The notes under the pieces were generated by a model, which was given only the letters and a program-made list of their open reading frames with translations, ran no database searches and was not told the origin of the DNA. Shown piece by piece: positions 43,335 through 52,767 of a stretch of 64,000 bases of DNA (positions are counted from its first letter, which is position 1; each line of letters opens with the position of its first letter). Source of the stretch: Oleiagrimonas sp963821885 (GTDB taxonomy: Bacteria > Pseudomonadota > Gammaproteobacteria > Xanthomonadales > Rhodanobacteraceae). The stretch is from the NCBI GenBank assembly GCA_963821885.1, contig CAWGFN010000002.1, positions 620,001-684,000 on the forward strand, read 5' to 3'. Both the position numbers and the translations under genes were made by a program.

Positions 43335-44279
43335 ATGACCGAAGCACCGGCACTGGAAATCACCGACCTGCGCAAGACCTACGCCAGCGGCACCGAGGCG
43401 CTCAAGGGCGTGTCGCTGACCGTGCAGCAGGGCGACTTCTTCGCCCTGCTCGGCCCCAACGGCGCGGGCAAGTCGACCCTGATCGGCATCCTGAGCTCGC
43501 TGGTCAACGCCAGCGGCGGCAGCGCCAGGATCTTCGGCGTGTCGATCCACGAGGACCGCAGCCGGGCCATGCACCTGATCGGCCTGGTGCCGCAGGAGAT
43601 CAACTTCAACCAGTTCGAGAAGCCGTTCGACATCTGCGTCAATGCCGCCGGCTTCTACGGCATCCCGCGCGAGGAGGCCATGCGTCGCGCCGAGAAGTAC
43701 CTGCGCGAACTGCGCCTGTGGGACAAGGCCCAGCAGCCGGCGCGTTCGCTGTCGGGCGGCATGAAGCGCCGCCTGATGATCGCCCGCGCGATGATGAACG
43801 AACCGAAGCTGCTGATCCTCGACGAGCCGACGGCCGGCGTGGACATCGAGATCCGCCGTTCGATGTGGCAGTTCGTCACCGGCATCAATGACGCCGGAAC
43901 CACGGTGATCCTGACCACGCACTACCTGGAGGAAGCCGAGCAGCTGTGCCGCAACATCGCCATCATCGACCACGGCTCCATCGTCGAGAACACCGGCATG
44001 AAGCAGTTGCTGGCCAAGCTCGACGTGGAGACCTTCGTGCTCGACACCAGCGCGCTGCCGGCGACGCTTCCCGACGTCGATGGCATCACGCTGCGGCGCA
44101 GGGACGAACACACGCTGGAAGCGGACATGGCGCGCGGCCACGACCTCAACTCGCTGTTTGCCATGCTCAGCGCCAAGGGCATCACCGTGACATCGATGCG
44201 CAACAAGGCCAACCGGCTCGAGGAGCTGTTCGTGCGCCTGGTCGAGAAGAACGACGACGGACGGGAGAACGCCGCGTGA
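43335..44279 (+). CDS. ABC-2 type exporter ATPase (YadG-like)
   Basis: This 314-residue protein has Walker A FALLGPNGAGKSTLIGIL, LVPQEINFNQFEKPFDIC, signature ARSLSGGMKRRLMIARAM, Walker B LLILDEPTAGVDIE and the switch ILTTHYLEEAEQL. The extended C-terminal region (about 230-314) is typical of YadG/NodI-like proteins. It powers the permease encoded next, with which it overlaps by 4 nt. Confidence 0.92.
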   Translation: MTEAPALEITDLRKTYASGTEALKGVSLTVQQGDFFALLGPNGAGKSTLIGILSSLVNASGGSARIFGVSIHEDRSRAMHLIGLVPQEINFNQFEKPFDICVNAAGFYGIPREEAMRRAEKYLRELRLWDKAQQPARSLSGGMKRRLMIARAMMNEPKLLILDEPTAGVDIEIRRSMWQFVTGINDAGTTVILTTHYLEEAEQLCRNIAIIDHGSIVENTGMKQLLAKLDVETFVLDTSALPATLPDVDGITLRRRDEHTLEADMARGHDLNSLFAMLSAKGITVTSMRNKANRLEELFVRLVEKNDDGRENAA

Positions 44280-45055
44280 GCAGCAACGTCAGCAACAACC
44301 TGGTCGCCCTCAACACCATCGTGCGTCGCGAGGTCATGCGCATCGTGCGCATCTGGTCGCAGACGCTGATTCCGCCGGCGATCACCGCCTCGTTGTACTT
44401 CATCATCTTCGGCACCGTGATCGGCAGCCACCTGCAGAAGGTGCATGGCTACGACTACATGACCTACCTGGTGCCCGGCCTGGTGATGATGCAGGTCATC
44501 ACCAACAGCTACGGCAACATCACCAGTTCCTTCTTCGGCGCCAAGTTCCAGCGCTTCGTCGAGGAAATGCTGGTCTCGCCGATGCCCAGCTGGGTGATCC
44601 TGTCCGGCTACATCATCGGCGCCATGGTGCGCGGCCTGACCCTGGGCGTGATCGTGCTGCTGATCTCGATGCTGTTCACGCACCTGCACGTCGAGCACCC
44701 GCTGATCACCATCACCACGGCCATGCTGACCTCGATGGTGTTCGCGCTGGCCGGCTTCGTCAACGCGGTGTTCGCCAAGAAATTCGACGACATCGCCATC
44801 GTGCCCAGCTTCGTGCTGACCCCGCTGACCTACCTGGGCGGCGTGTTCTACTCGATCGACCAGCTGGGCGAGCCGTGGCACAGCATCTCGCTGGCCAATC
44901 CGATCCTGTACATGGTCAACGCCTTCCGCTACGGCATGCTGGGCGTGTCCGACATCCACATCGGCGTGGCCTACGCCGTCATGGTGTTCTTCGCGCTGGC
45001 TCTGGGCGGTTTCGGCCTGTTCCTGTTGCACCGCGGCATCGGCATGCGCAGCTGA
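44276..45055 (+). CDS. ABC-2 type exporter permease (YadH-like)
   Basis: This 259-residue protein starts with a GTG at 44276 that overlaps the ATPase stop. Six transmembrane helices follow, with YLVPGLVMMQVITNSYGNIT, the FVEEMLVSPMPSWVILSGYI segment and SFVLTPLTYLGGVFYSI, all typical of YadH. The E. coli pair YadGH has no firmly known substrate. Probably two-gene operon with its promoter in the 235-bp gap upstream. Confidence 0.9.
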   Translation: MSSNVSNNLVALNTIVRREVMRIVRIWSQTLIPPAITASLYFIIFGTVIGSHLQKVHGYDYMTYLVPGLVMMQVITNSYGNITSSFFGAKFQRFVEEMLVSPMPSWVILSGYIIGAMVRGLTLGVIVLLISMLFTHLHVEHPLITITTAMLTSMVFALAGFVNAVFAKKFDDIAIVPSFVLTPLTYLGGVFYSIDQLGEPWHSISLANPILYMVNAFRYGMLGVSDIHIGVAYAVMVFFALALGGFGLFLLHRGIGMRS

Positions 45056-45107
45056 GGCGGCCCGTCCGTTCCGGGCGGACCGCCTGCCTCGGCCGACCGA
45101 CGCGCTG

Positions 45108-45473
45108 TCAGCGACCGCCGCCCTGGCCGCCACCCGTCCTGGGCTGCATGCCGCCACCGCGACGCATGGGCTGCTGCATCGGCATGTCCGGCAGCTTCAT
45201 GCCGCGCTGGCTGGCGCGCTCCTGCATGGCCTTGTGGTGCTCGGCGCGGATGCGGTCGCGCTCGGCCCGGGTCTTGGCCGCGCGCATCTTCTGACGGTAG
45301 GCCGCACGCTCGGCCGGCGTCATCAGCTGGCTGCCATAGATCCGGTTCCGGGCCTGGTCCTGCGCCTGGGCGCGGGTCTGAGCCTGAGACTGGTCCTGGG
45401 TCTGGGCCTGCGGTTGCGCCATGGCCAGGGGGGTCATGCCCAGCAAAATCGCAAGAATCACCACGCGTTTCAT
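45108..45473 (-). CDS. Secreted Gln/Arg/Met-rich small protein
   Basis: This 121-residue protein has a signal peptide ending at LAMA. The mature part is highly biased: a Gln/Ala-rich coil (QPQAQTQDQSQAQTRAQAQD), then SQLMTPAERAAYRQKMRAAK and RIRAEHHKAMQERA, a charged helix found in many proteobacterial secreted proteins. The tail is Met/Pro/Gly-rich (MPMQQPMRRGGG). The helix is reminiscent of the Spy/CpxP type, but key motifs are absent. Function unknown. Confidence 0.72.
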   Translation of the reverse strand: MKRVVILAILLGMTPLAMAQPQAQTQDQSQAQTRAQAQDQARNRIYGSQLMTPAERAAYRQKMRAAKTRAERDRIRAEHHKAMQERASQRGMKLPDMPMQQPMRRGGGMQPRTGGGQGGGR

Positions 45474-45641
45474 GACATTTACCTCGCTCGGTATGGGGGT
45501 GAACCGGCGCCTGTCGCGCACGGGCATCCAAGCCTGCGCCCGTCCCGGACCCGAGACATTGATCCACATCAATGACGATCCGCGCCGACCCCATGCCTTT
45601 CGGAATACGGCCGCGCCCGGCCATGCGGTTACCATGCGCGC

Positions 45642-46364
45642 ATGCACGAACCGATCCCTGCCGCGAACGTCCGTTCCCAACTCGCCGAAGACGGATTCGC
45701 CTTCATCCACGGCGCGACCCTGCGCCCGGCGCTGCTGCAGGCCGGGAGCCTCTCGGACTGGGCGGCGTTCGCGGCCAGCTGGAACGACCTCTACGAGGAC
45801 GCCTACATGGCCGACCGTGGCCGCTACCGACGGCGACGCTTCGGGGTGTTCGCGATCGACGCCGAGGGGATCATCGAGCAACCGCGCCAGCCGCATTACC
45901 AGAGCCTGGACTACAACCGCCTCAATGGCGGCGTGGAGCGCTGGTACGAACCCATCGAGGCCGCCATCAGCCAGGGGCCCAGCCTGCGCGCGATCCTCGG
46001 CTTCGCCCACGGCATGTTCGCGCCGCTGCTGCCGCAGGTGGCGCGCTGGCACGTGGAAGTGCACCAGTTCCGCATCCTGGCCAGTCCGGACGAACCCGGC
46101 AAACCGACGCCCGAGGGGGTGCACCGCGACGGCGTCGACTTCGTGCTGGTGCTGCTGGTGGAACGGCGCAACATCGACAGCGGCACCACCACCATCCATG
46201 CCCCGGACGGCACCGAGCTGGGCAGCTTCACGCTGACCGCGCCACTGGACGCGGCGCTGGTCGACGATGCCCGCGTCAAGCACGGCGTCACGCCGGTCTC
46301 CGCCCACGATCCGGCGCTGCCGGCCTGGCGCGACGTGCTGGTGGTGACCTTCCGCCGCTCCTGA
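45642..46364 (+). CDS. 2-oxoglutarate-Fe(II) dioxygenase family protein
   Basis: This 240-residue protein belongs to the short 2OG-Fe dioxygenase family (PF10014-like). The metal triad is visible as His161 and Asp163 in GVHRDGVDFVLVLLVER and a distal His in DARVKHGVTPV. TIHAPDGTEL and RRRFGVFAID are further conserved parts. Family members hydroxylate free amino acids such as isoleucine; whether this one does is inference. No biosynthetic neighbours are present. Confidence 0.8.
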   Translation: MHEPIPAANVRSQLAEDGFAFIHGATLRPALLQAGSLSDWAAFAASWNDLYEDAYMADRGRYRRRRFGVFAIDAEGIIEQPRQPHYQSLDYNRLNGGVERWYEPIEAAISQGPSLRAILGFAHGMFAPLLPQVARWHVEVHQFRILASPDEPGKPTPEGVHRDGVDFVLVLLVERRNIDSGTTTIHAPDGTELGSFTLTAPLDAALVDDARVKHGVTPVSAHDPALPAWRDVLVVTFRRS

Positions 46365-46368
46365 CACG

Positions 46369-46398
46369 AAAAGGCCCCGACCGCACGCGGCCGGGGCC
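46369..46398 (-). terminator. Rho-independent terminator of the OmpH/Skp gene
   Basis: On the minus strand GGCCCCGG...CGGGGCC (stem 46373-46379 with 46392-46398) is followed directly by TTTT at 46372-46369. It lies 21 bp past the OmpH/Skp stop and may also serve the convergent dioxygenase gene. Confidence 0.75.
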
Positions 46399-46418
46399 CG
46401 GTAGTCCGGAAAAAGCGA

Positions 46419-47006
46419 TTACTTGGACGCGGGCGGCGTCGGCATCGGCGCCAGGCTGAAGCTGATGGTGCTCATCTTCGCGTCCAGGGCCTTGATGACG
46501 GCTTCGGTCAGGTCGTTGTCGGCATTGCCGGAGATCACCGCGTCGCGATCCAGCAGGATGCCGCAGCCACGGCTCTTGTACTGCGCCTCGACCAGCGGGT
46601 TGGCGGCCTTGCTGATTTCCTGCATGGCCTTCATGCGGGTCAGCTGCAGGCGGCGGTCGAGGATCGCCGTGGTGCGCTTGAGCTGCTGGCCCTGCTTGTT
46701 CAGCTGCTGCTCCTTGGCGTCGCGCTGCTGCGGCTGCATGGTCTGGGCGTCCTTCTGGTAGGCCTGGACGTCCTTCTGGAACTGGTCACGCATCTTGCCG
46801 ATCTGCGTGTTGGCCTGTTCGCCCAGCTGCTGCATGCGCTTGTCCATGGCCTGGCCCACCTTCGACTGCGCCAGCACCTGGTCGCGGGAAAGCATGCACA
46901 CGCCGGCCACCTTGCCGCCGAGGGCGTTCTGGGCCCGCACGGGAGCGGCGGAAAGGGCCGTCATGCCGAGCAGCGCGGCGACGGTGATGACACGATATGA
47001 AACCAT
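46419..47006 (-). CDS. OmpH/Skp-family periplasmic protein
   Basis: This 195-residue protein has a signal peptide ending at PVRAQ, using the ATG at 47006 behind AGAGG. A long coiled coil (about 50-150) follows, Gln/Lys-rich (KRMQQLGEQANTQIGKM, QDKDAQTMQPQQRDAKEQQL-like). This matches OmpH/Skp outer-membrane protein chaperones, but two Cys (GVCML and GCGILL) are unusual. It lies 142 bp from the secretin gene on the same strand and may help it; that is inference. Skp of the bamA locus is normally elsewhere, so this is perhaps a paralogue. Confidence 0.8.
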   Translation of the reverse strand: MVSYRVITVAALLGMTALSAAPVRAQNALGGKVAGVCMLSRDQVLAQSKVGQAMDKRMQQLGEQANTQIGKMRDQFQKDVQAYQKDAQTMQPQQRDAKEQQLNKQGQQLKRTTAILDRRLQLTRMKAMQEISKAANPLVEAQYKSRGCGILLDRDAVISGNADNDLTEAVIKALDAKMSTISFSLAPMPTPPASK

Positions 47007-47147
47007 GGTGGTACCTCTTTTCGTCGTATTCGTGCGGCGCAAGCGCCGGCCTGGAAAGCGTGCAAGTTGCCCAGCATAGCAAGAGCGGGCCCCTGCCCGC
47101 ATGAACCGGGGCCGACTCGCGTCCATCGCGGGAAGACCCGCCCGGGG

Positions 47148-49451
47148 CTACTTCTTCTTGTCCCCGGACTTGCGCAACGGCGCCAGCGACTCGAACTTGC
47201 TGGCGTATTCCTCGGTCACCGCCTGCGCGTCGCTGCTGGACGTGATCACCCGCGGGGTGATCAGCACGATCAGCTCGGTGCGGTCGCGGTGGCGGCTGGT
47301 GGTGCCGAACAGCCGGCCCACCAGGGGCAGCCGGTTCAGGCCCGGGATGCCGGTGTCGGTCTTGCCCTCGTCCTGCTGGATCAGGCCGCCCAGCAGCACG
47401 GTCTGACCACTCTGGACCGCGATCTGCGTGTTCAGTTCCCGCTTGTCGATGGGGAAATTGCCGAATTTGTCGGCGATCCCCGGCTTGCTGACCACCTGGT
47501 CCAGGTTCAGGTACACCAGGCCGCCGGGATTGACCCGCGGGCGCACCTGCAGGATCACGCCGGTGTCCTTGTAGCTGACCTCGCCCAGGGCATTCACGCC
47601 GCCGTTGTTGGTACTGTTGATGCCGCCGGTGAAATAGGTCTGGTTGACCGGGATCTGGGTGCCGACCTGGATCTTCGCCTCCTGGTTGTTCATCACCACC
47701 AGCGACGGCGCCGACAGCACCTTGGTGTTGCCGCTGGTCTCCATGGCGTGCACGGCGACCTGCAGGTTGCTGTTGACGAACGAGTAGAAGAAGTTGTCCG
47801 TGCCCGGCACGAACTGCGAGCCGCCGCCGCCCAGGGCCCACTGCTGCTGGTTGCCGGGCTGGCCCGGGACGAAGCCGCCGCTGCCGTCCGGATGGCCATT
47901 GATCAGGCCTTCCAGGTACCACTGCACGCCGAAGCTGAACTTGCCGGTGAGCTGCACCTCGAGGATGCGGGTCTCGATCTGCACCTGCAGCGGCACGATG
48001 TCCAGGCGCTGGATGGCCGATTCGATCTCCGCCCACTGCGAGGGCCGGCAGCGCACCAGCAGCTGGTTGTTGGCGTCCACCGCGGTGATGCCGATGCCGC
48101 CCTGGTCGGCCTGGCCCAGGGTGCCCTGGGTGGCGCTCATGCGTGGGCGCGCCGACAGGCCCGAGCCGCTGAGACCACCGCCGCCGCCACCGCCGCCTGC
48201 GCCGCCGCCCTTGCCGTCGCCACCCAGGCCGCCGCCGCCAGCGGCATCCATCGACGACCCGGACGACATGTCCGCGCCGCCCCCGCGCATGGCCCCGGAG
48301 GCGGCGCTGCCGCCCTTGCCGCCGCCGGCGAAGCTGCCAATGGTGCCGCCGCTCAGGCCCGGGCCGACCGAGCCGCCGCTGTCGCCGCCCCCCGAGCTGG
48401 AGGACGCGCCGTTGTAGATCTGGTTGAGGTAATCGGCCAGGTAGGAGGCCTGCACGTTCTTGACGTCATACACGTACAGCTGCGGCTGGTTGCCGCCGCC
48501 GCGGTCGATGCGCTCGATCCAGTCGCGCACCTCGCCCAGGTAGGTCGGCTGCGGGGTGATGACCACGATCGAGTTGGTGCGCTTGATCGGGATGAAGCGC
48601 AGCATGCCGGCCAGCGGCGAGTCGCTCTTGGCGCCGAACATCTTGTCCAGTTCCGGCATCAGCTGGGTGACGTCGGCGCGTTGCAGGCCGAACACGCCCA
48701 CCGACATGCCCTTGAGCCAGTCGACGTCGAAGGTGCGGATGGTGCGCTGGTAGTTGGCCAGCTCCTGCGGCGTGCCGCCCATCACCAGCAGGTTGCGCGC
48801 CGGGTCGACCAGCAGGAAGGCCTTGCCACGGGCGAACGGCTTGAGCAGCTTCTGCATCTGTTCGGCGCCGATGTAGTGCAGCGGGAACAGCCGCGCCTGC
48901 ATGCCGCTGCTGGGCCGGATCGCGCCCAGGCTCGGCGCCAGGTTGCCGGCCACGGCCTCCTTGGCCGGCAGCACCAGGTAGCTGCCGTTCTTCTCCACCA
49001 GCGCGTTGTCGGTCCACGACAGCAACGTCTCCAGGATCGGCAGCGCCTGGTCCTGGGTGACCGGCTGCGCGGTGGAGAAGGTGATGTTGCCCTTCACGCC
49101 CGGCGCGATCGCGTAGTTGCGCTTGAGCAGGTTGCCGAGCACGGCCTTGACCACGGCCTGGATCGGCTGGTTCTCGAAATTGAACACCACCTTGCCCTGC
49201 TCGCCCGCGTGTCCGGCACGCGGCGGGATCGAACGCACGAACACGCCCGTGCCCTTGGCGATCTCGCTCTTCGGCGGCGGCGTCGCTCCCCTGTCCGGAC
49301 GCAACGGCTGGGCCGGGACCTTCGGCGGCTGGTCGACGCCGGCCATGGCCTCGCGTTGCAGGCTGTCGTTGCCCTGCGGCTGCGGCAGCGTGCTGCACGC
49401 GCCCAGCAGCACGATCAGGAGCATCATCGAAATTGCAGTGAACTTGGACAT
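47148..49451 (-). CDS. gspD: Type II secretion secretin GspD/XpsD
   Basis: This 767-residue protein has a lipoprotein signal (LLIVLLGAC). N0 domain: KVVFNFENQPIQAVVKAVLG; N1 and N2: FPLHYIGAEQMQKLL and LPxLxxxxx repeats such as FIPIKRTNSIVVITPQP. A Gly/Ser-rich insert of about 90 residues (about 345-440) precedes N3 (DANNQLLVRCRPSQWAEIESA). The secretin core follows (VLSAPSLVVMNNQEAKIQVG, VQSGQTVLLGGLIQQDE, LNRLPLVGRLFG). It forms the outer-membrane channel for folded exoenzymes. It ends the L-M-N-D operon. Confidence 0.94.
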   Translation of the reverse strand: MSKFTAISMMLLIVLLGACSTLPQPQGNDSLQREAMAGVDQPPKVPAQPLRPDRGATPPPKSEIAKGTGVFVRSIPPRAGHAGEQGKVVFNFENQPIQAVVKAVLGNLLKRNYAIAPGVKGNITFSTAQPVTQDQALPILETLLSWTDNALVEKNGSYLVLPAKEAVAGNLAPSLGAIRPSSGMQARLFPLHYIGAEQMQKLLKPFARGKAFLLVDPARNLLVMGGTPQELANYQRTIRTFDVDWLKGMSVGVFGLQRADVTQLMPELDKMFGAKSDSPLAGMLRFIPIKRTNSIVVITPQPTYLGEVRDWIERIDRGGGNQPQLYVYDVKNVQASYLADYLNQIYNGASSSSGGGDSGGSVGPGLSGGTIGSFAGGGKGGSAASGAMRGGGADMSSGSSMDAAGGGGLGGDGKGGGAGGGGGGGGLSGSGLSARPRMSATQGTLGQADQGGIGITAVDANNQLLVRCRPSQWAEIESAIQRLDIVPLQVQIETRILEVQLTGKFSFGVQWYLEGLINGHPDGSGGFVPGQPGNQQQWALGGGGSQFVPGTDNFFYSFVNSNLQVAVHAMETSGNTKVLSAPSLVVMNNQEAKIQVGTQIPVNQTYFTGGINSTNNGGVNALGEVSYKDTGVILQVRPRVNPGGLVYLNLDQVVSKPGIADKFGNFPIDKRELNTQIAVQSGQTVLLGGLIQQDEGKTDTGIPGLNRLPLVGRLFGTTSRHRDRTELIVLITPRVITSSSDAQAVTEEYASKFESLAPLRKSGDKKK

Positions 49452-49454
49452 GGG

Positions 49455-50228
49455 TCAGTGCTCTTGTTCCTGTTGCGCCTGCATCTGCTGGCGCCGTGAC
49501 TTGATTCGTGCCTTGAGGGCTTCCTCGCGCTTGAGCCGTTCCTGCTCGGCCTGGTCGCGCGCGGGGTCGGCCTGGCGACCCTGTGCCGGCGAGCGCATGC
49601 GCAGCGCCGCGGCCCGCTCCGGATGCACGGCCCTGGCCGGGATCACCTTGCGGGCGGGTTCGCTGTTGCCGCGGGGTGTGGCGTTGGCTTTGCCATTGCC
49701 GTTGTCGTGACCGGAGTCGGGCGCCGGCGCCACGCTGTCGCCGCGATCGCCGGCCACCACCAGGTTCAGCTCCGTGCGCTGGCCGTTGCGGCTGAACACC
49801 GCGCTGCGCGGCTTGACCTCGGTCAGCGTCCAGCCGCTGTTGCCCACGCTCTCGCCCTCGCGCACGCGCACGTCGCTGTCGTCGCCGGAGCGGCCGTGCA
49901 GCAGCGCCATGCGCAGGCCGGGGGTGATGATGATGCCGGTCAGCTGCAGGTCGCCGAGGGTGACGTTGCCACCGCCGCTGTCGGCCTCGGGCGCGGGCTG
50001 GCGGTCGGTGGTGAACAGCGGATGCTGCCAGACATCGGCGAACTGCTGCAGCGGCGGCGCCGCGCGGCGGGCCACCGCATCGGCCTTGGGCAGGGCCGCC
50101 GCCTTGCCGGCGGCATCCCAGTGCACGCCGCGGCCGATACCCAGCACGAACGCGACCAGCACCAGCGCCGCCATCGCGCAGGCGGCACCGAGCAACGGGG
50201 TCAGACGACGCTGCTCGGCGGCATTCAT
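49455..50228 (-). CDS. xpsN: Type II secretion protein XpsN/GspC-like
   Basis: This 257-residue protein has a single N-terminal anchor (LGAACAMAALVLVAFVLGI), then a periplasmic homology-region domain: VWQHPLFTTDRQPAP, LGDLQLTGIIITPGLRMALL and GESVGNSGWTLTEVKPRSAVF. This matches the GspC/XpsN inner-membrane link to the secretin. The C-terminus is a highly charged coiled coil (QAEQERLKREEALKARIKS). It overlaps gspM by 4 nt and ends 3 bp before gspD. Confidence 0.85.
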   Translation of the reverse strand: MNAAEQRRLTPLLGAACAMAALVLVAFVLGIGRGVHWDAAGKAAALPKADAVARRAAPPLQQFADVWQHPLFTTDRQPAPEADSGGGNVTLGDLQLTGIIITPGLRMALLHGRSGDDSDVRVREGESVGNSGWTLTEVKPRSAVFSRNGQRTELNLVVAGDRGDSVAPAPDSGHDNGNGKANATPRGNSEPARKVIPARAVHPERAAALRMRSPAQGRQADPARDQAEQERLKREEALKARIKSRRQQMQAQQEQEH

Positions 50229-50827
50229 CGCGCGCGGCCTCCCTTGTCCGCGGCCTGGCGCAGGTAGCCACTGAGGCTGAATTGCACCTGCAGCGGCTGC
50301 AAGCTGCCGCTGGCGTCGCGCACCGGGCTGCGATAGGCGCTGAAGTTGTCTATGAAAAGGTATGGCGTGTTCTGCTCCAGGTCGTACAGCACCGCCGACA
50401 GCGCGTGCATGCCGCAGCTGAGATTGATGTTGACCGTGACCTTGCGGTACGGCCCCTTGCCCTGGTCGGTCTGCACCGGCATCTTCTGCACCACCGAGCA
50501 GGGACCCAGCGCGGTATGCGCGTTGGCCACGTCCACCACGTGCTGCATCAGGTTGGCCGAGGCGGTGCTGGGATCGCTTTCCGGCAGCAGGGCGCCATTG
50601 CTGGCCTGGCCCTTCTGCATGCGCGCCAGGCGCGCCTCCAGGCCCTTGCGCTGCGCCAGGACGCCGGCATAGCGCTGCTGGTCGGCGCGCAGCTGCTCGA
50701 TCTGCGCCGACATCTCAAGCTGCGGCGCCACGAACCACCAGTGCAGCAGCGCGAAGTAGCCCAGCGCCAGCACCAGCAGCGTGAGCAGCAGGGCCAGCAC
50801 GCGGCTCTCAACGGGACGCAGTTGCAT
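50225..50827 (-). CDS. gspM: Type II secretion protein GspM/XpsM
   Basis: This 200-residue protein starts with the ATG at 50827. One N-terminal helix (RVLALLLTLLVLALGYFALLHWWFV) is followed by a coiled coil (IEQLRADQQRYAGVLAQRKGLEARLARM) and a periplasmic ferredoxin-like domain. GspM binds GspL in the inner-membrane platform. Overlaps gspL by 20 nt. Confidence 0.88.
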   Translation of the reverse strand: MQLRPVESRVLALLLTLLVLALGYFALLHWWFVAPQLEMSAQIEQLRADQQRYAGVLAQRKGLEARLARMQKGQASNGALLPESDPSTASANLMQHVVDVANAHTALGPCSVVQKMPVQTDQGKGPYRKVTVNINLSCGMHALSAVLYDLEQNTPYLFIDNFSAYRSPVRDASGSLQPLQVQFSLSGYLRQAADKGGRAR

Positions 50828-51977
50828 GATCCCCCGCCTTGTCATGGCCACCCGCGGCATCATCCAGCGTGCGCAGGTGGGCGGTCAGGTAGAACCGTTC
50901 CTTGTGGGTCCGCGGGTCGGTGCGGATCACGCCCTGGAAACCGGGTTCGGACAGGTAGGGCGACTGCTTGAGCAGGTCGACCAGGCGCGCGGCCTGCGGG
51001 CTCTGGCCCTGCATGCCGACGCTGCCGTCGCTGCCCAGGGTGAAGCGCTCCAGCCAGGTGTCCTGCGGCAGACGCTTGCTGAGGTCCTGCAGCACGTCGA
51101 GCACGGTCGGCGACTGCGCACGCTGGCGCGCCAGGAAGCTGGCCGCGCCGGCGCTGGCCTGCAGCTGCTGGCGCAGGCGCATCACCGCGCGCGCCTGCAC
51201 ATGCATGGCGTCGACGCGATCCTGCATCCGGTCGATCACGGCCTGCCGGTTGTGCAGCCACTGCAGCATGCCCAGCAGCACCAGCACCACCAGCAGCGCG
51301 CCCAGCACCAGGTTGAGCCGGCGCCGCGGATGCACCCGCCGGCGCCGGTCCGCCTCGGGCAGCAGATTGGCGCCCAGTCGCCCGCCGTCGGCCAGCGCGT
51401 CGACGGCATCGATCTCGATGCCGGCCTCGCCGAGGCGCTGCAGCAGCGGCTCCAGGCGCTGCCGGGGCGCGGCGACCAGGGTGACCCCGAGCTGGGTGGC
51501 GCCCGGTGACGGGGCGTCCTCGAGCACGTCGAAGGCCACCTGGTCGGCGCTGAACGGGGTCTGCCGGTCCATTTCGTAGGCCACCACCTGGCGCAGGTTG
51601 GCGGCCGCCGCCAGGGGCAGCGTCAGGGGCCGGCGCAACACTTCGCGCCCCGGAAGGCACAGGGCGATGCGCAGATCCGCCGCATCGATGCCCTCACAGG
51701 CCTCGCGCAGCGCCGCCTGCTGCTGCGCCGGGCTCAGGCCGGCATCGATCCGCGCCAGCGGCGCGGCCGCCCCGGGCGCGAGCACCAGCCAGTCCTCGCC
51801 CTGCGGCTGCAGCAAGCGCCATTGCGGGCCGCGGGCCAGCGCGGCCTGCCAGCGCCGCGGCAGCAGCGCGCGCAGTTCCGCGCCCCACCAACGCGCGAAC
51901 GCGGGCAGCGGCGAACCGCGCCAGGCGCGGCGCACCGACTCCAGCTGCGGACGCATGGACTGCGCCAGTGACGACAT
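50808..51977 (-). CDS. gspL: Type II secretion protein GspL/XpsL
   Basis: This 389-residue protein has a cytosolic N-terminal part with the PilM/GspL-like fold (LRIALCLPGREVLRRPLTLP, AYEMDRQTPFSADQVAFDV), a single helix (LNLVLGALLVVLVLLGMLQWL near 215-235) and a periplasmic PilN-like domain (VLDVLQDLSKRLPQDTWLERF). GspL recruits the GspE ATPase to the membrane. It is the first gene of this block; no gspE-K genes lie upstream. Confidence 0.88.
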   Translation of the reverse strand: MSSLAQSMRPQLESVRRAWRGSPLPAFARWWGAELRALLPRRWQAALARGPQWRLLQPQGEDWLVLAPGAAAPLARIDAGLSPAQQQAALREACEGIDAADLRIALCLPGREVLRRPLTLPLAAAANLRQVVAYEMDRQTPFSADQVAFDVLEDAPSPGATQLGVTLVAAPRQRLEPLLQRLGEAGIEIDAVDALADGGRLGANLLPEADRRRRVHPRRRLNLVLGALLVVLVLLGMLQWLHNRQAVIDRMQDRVDAMHVQARAVMRLRQQLQASAGAASFLARQRAQSPTVLDVLQDLSKRLPQDTWLERFTLGSDGSVGMQGQSPQAARLVDLLKQSPYLSEPGFQGVIRTDPRTHKERFYLTAHLRTLDDAAGGHDKAGDHATASR

Positions 51978-52224
51978 TCATTCCTCCCGCATGTTTCCCT
52001 GTTGCGCGCAGGCCCCCACCACGCGCGCATGCCCGGTTCATGTACCGGGGCGATTCCGGATCGGCGACCATACTATGAAAGCCCCCGCGCGTGCTGTATC
52101 GGCAAATTTCCGATGCCCGCCGCCAACGCTTGCGACCGCATTGGCGAGGCGGAGTTCATCGGACCGCGTGGCGGGATCCGGAGCGGCATGCTAGAACCGG
52201 GACGCCGGGCCCACGACGGGCACG

Positions 52225-52749
52225 ATGACCAACGTGAGGGACCACCGGGTGAGCCTCCTGAAGATCGACCGCCTGCTGCCGCACGCCCTGGCATGCCTGC
52301 TGCTGCTTGCCGGTCTGCCAGCGATGGCCGACCGCCCGCCACCCAGCCCCGCGCAACGGCAGGCCCTGGTGGATTCGCTGACCTTTCGCGGCGGCACATT
52401 CGTCGTGCCCGGCGCGCACGCCAGCATCGCGTTGACCCCGTCATTCAAGTATCTCGACGCCAGCGATGCACGAACACTGCTCGAGCAGATCTGGGACAAC
52501 CCGCCCGACCCCGACGTGCTGGGCATGATCGTGCCCGACGACGCGGCCACCCGACTGCAGCTCAAGCGCGATATCTTCGCCGTCGCCGTGTATTACAACG
52601 GCAATGGGCGCGTCCCGGTCGAAGACGTGCATACCCTGAACGAGCAGGATCTGTTCACGGACCTCGAGGTCGCAGGGCACCGTGGCAGTCTCGCGGACGA
52701 CGTGGTAGAACGTGCCCGATGCCCGCGGCGGGGGCCGCGGCGCACGTGA
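52225..52749 (+). CDS. Secreted DUF2167-like protein, truncated form 1
   Basis: This 174-residue protein has a signal peptide (ALACLLLLAGLPAMA); a start at GTG near 52252 would give a tighter leader. The mature part matches the N-terminal half of DUF2167 proteins: LTFRGGTFVVPGAHASIALT, FKYLDASDARTLLEQIWDNP and LGMIVPDD. The usual GYVSDxDAxxIDYDxLL segment is replaced by VPVEDVHTLNEQDLFTDL, and the C-terminus becomes Arg/Gly-rich. A second copy follows 18 bp downstream. Confidence 0.7.
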   Translation: MTNVRDHRVSLLKIDRLLPHALACLLLLAGLPAMADRPPPSPAQRQALVDSLTFRGGTFVVPGAHASIALTPSFKYLDASDARTLLEQIWDNPPDPDVLGMIVPDDAATRLQLKRDIFAVAVYYNGNGRVPVEDVHTLNEQDLFTDLEVAGHRGSLADDVVERARCPRRGPRRT

Positions 52750-52767
52750 AGGATCACAGGGGGCACC

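Noticed and set aside
48130..48420. Gly/Ser-rich repeat tract in gspD as a possible separate repeat element
   Set aside because: It is in frame inside the secretin and is a normal low-complexity insert.
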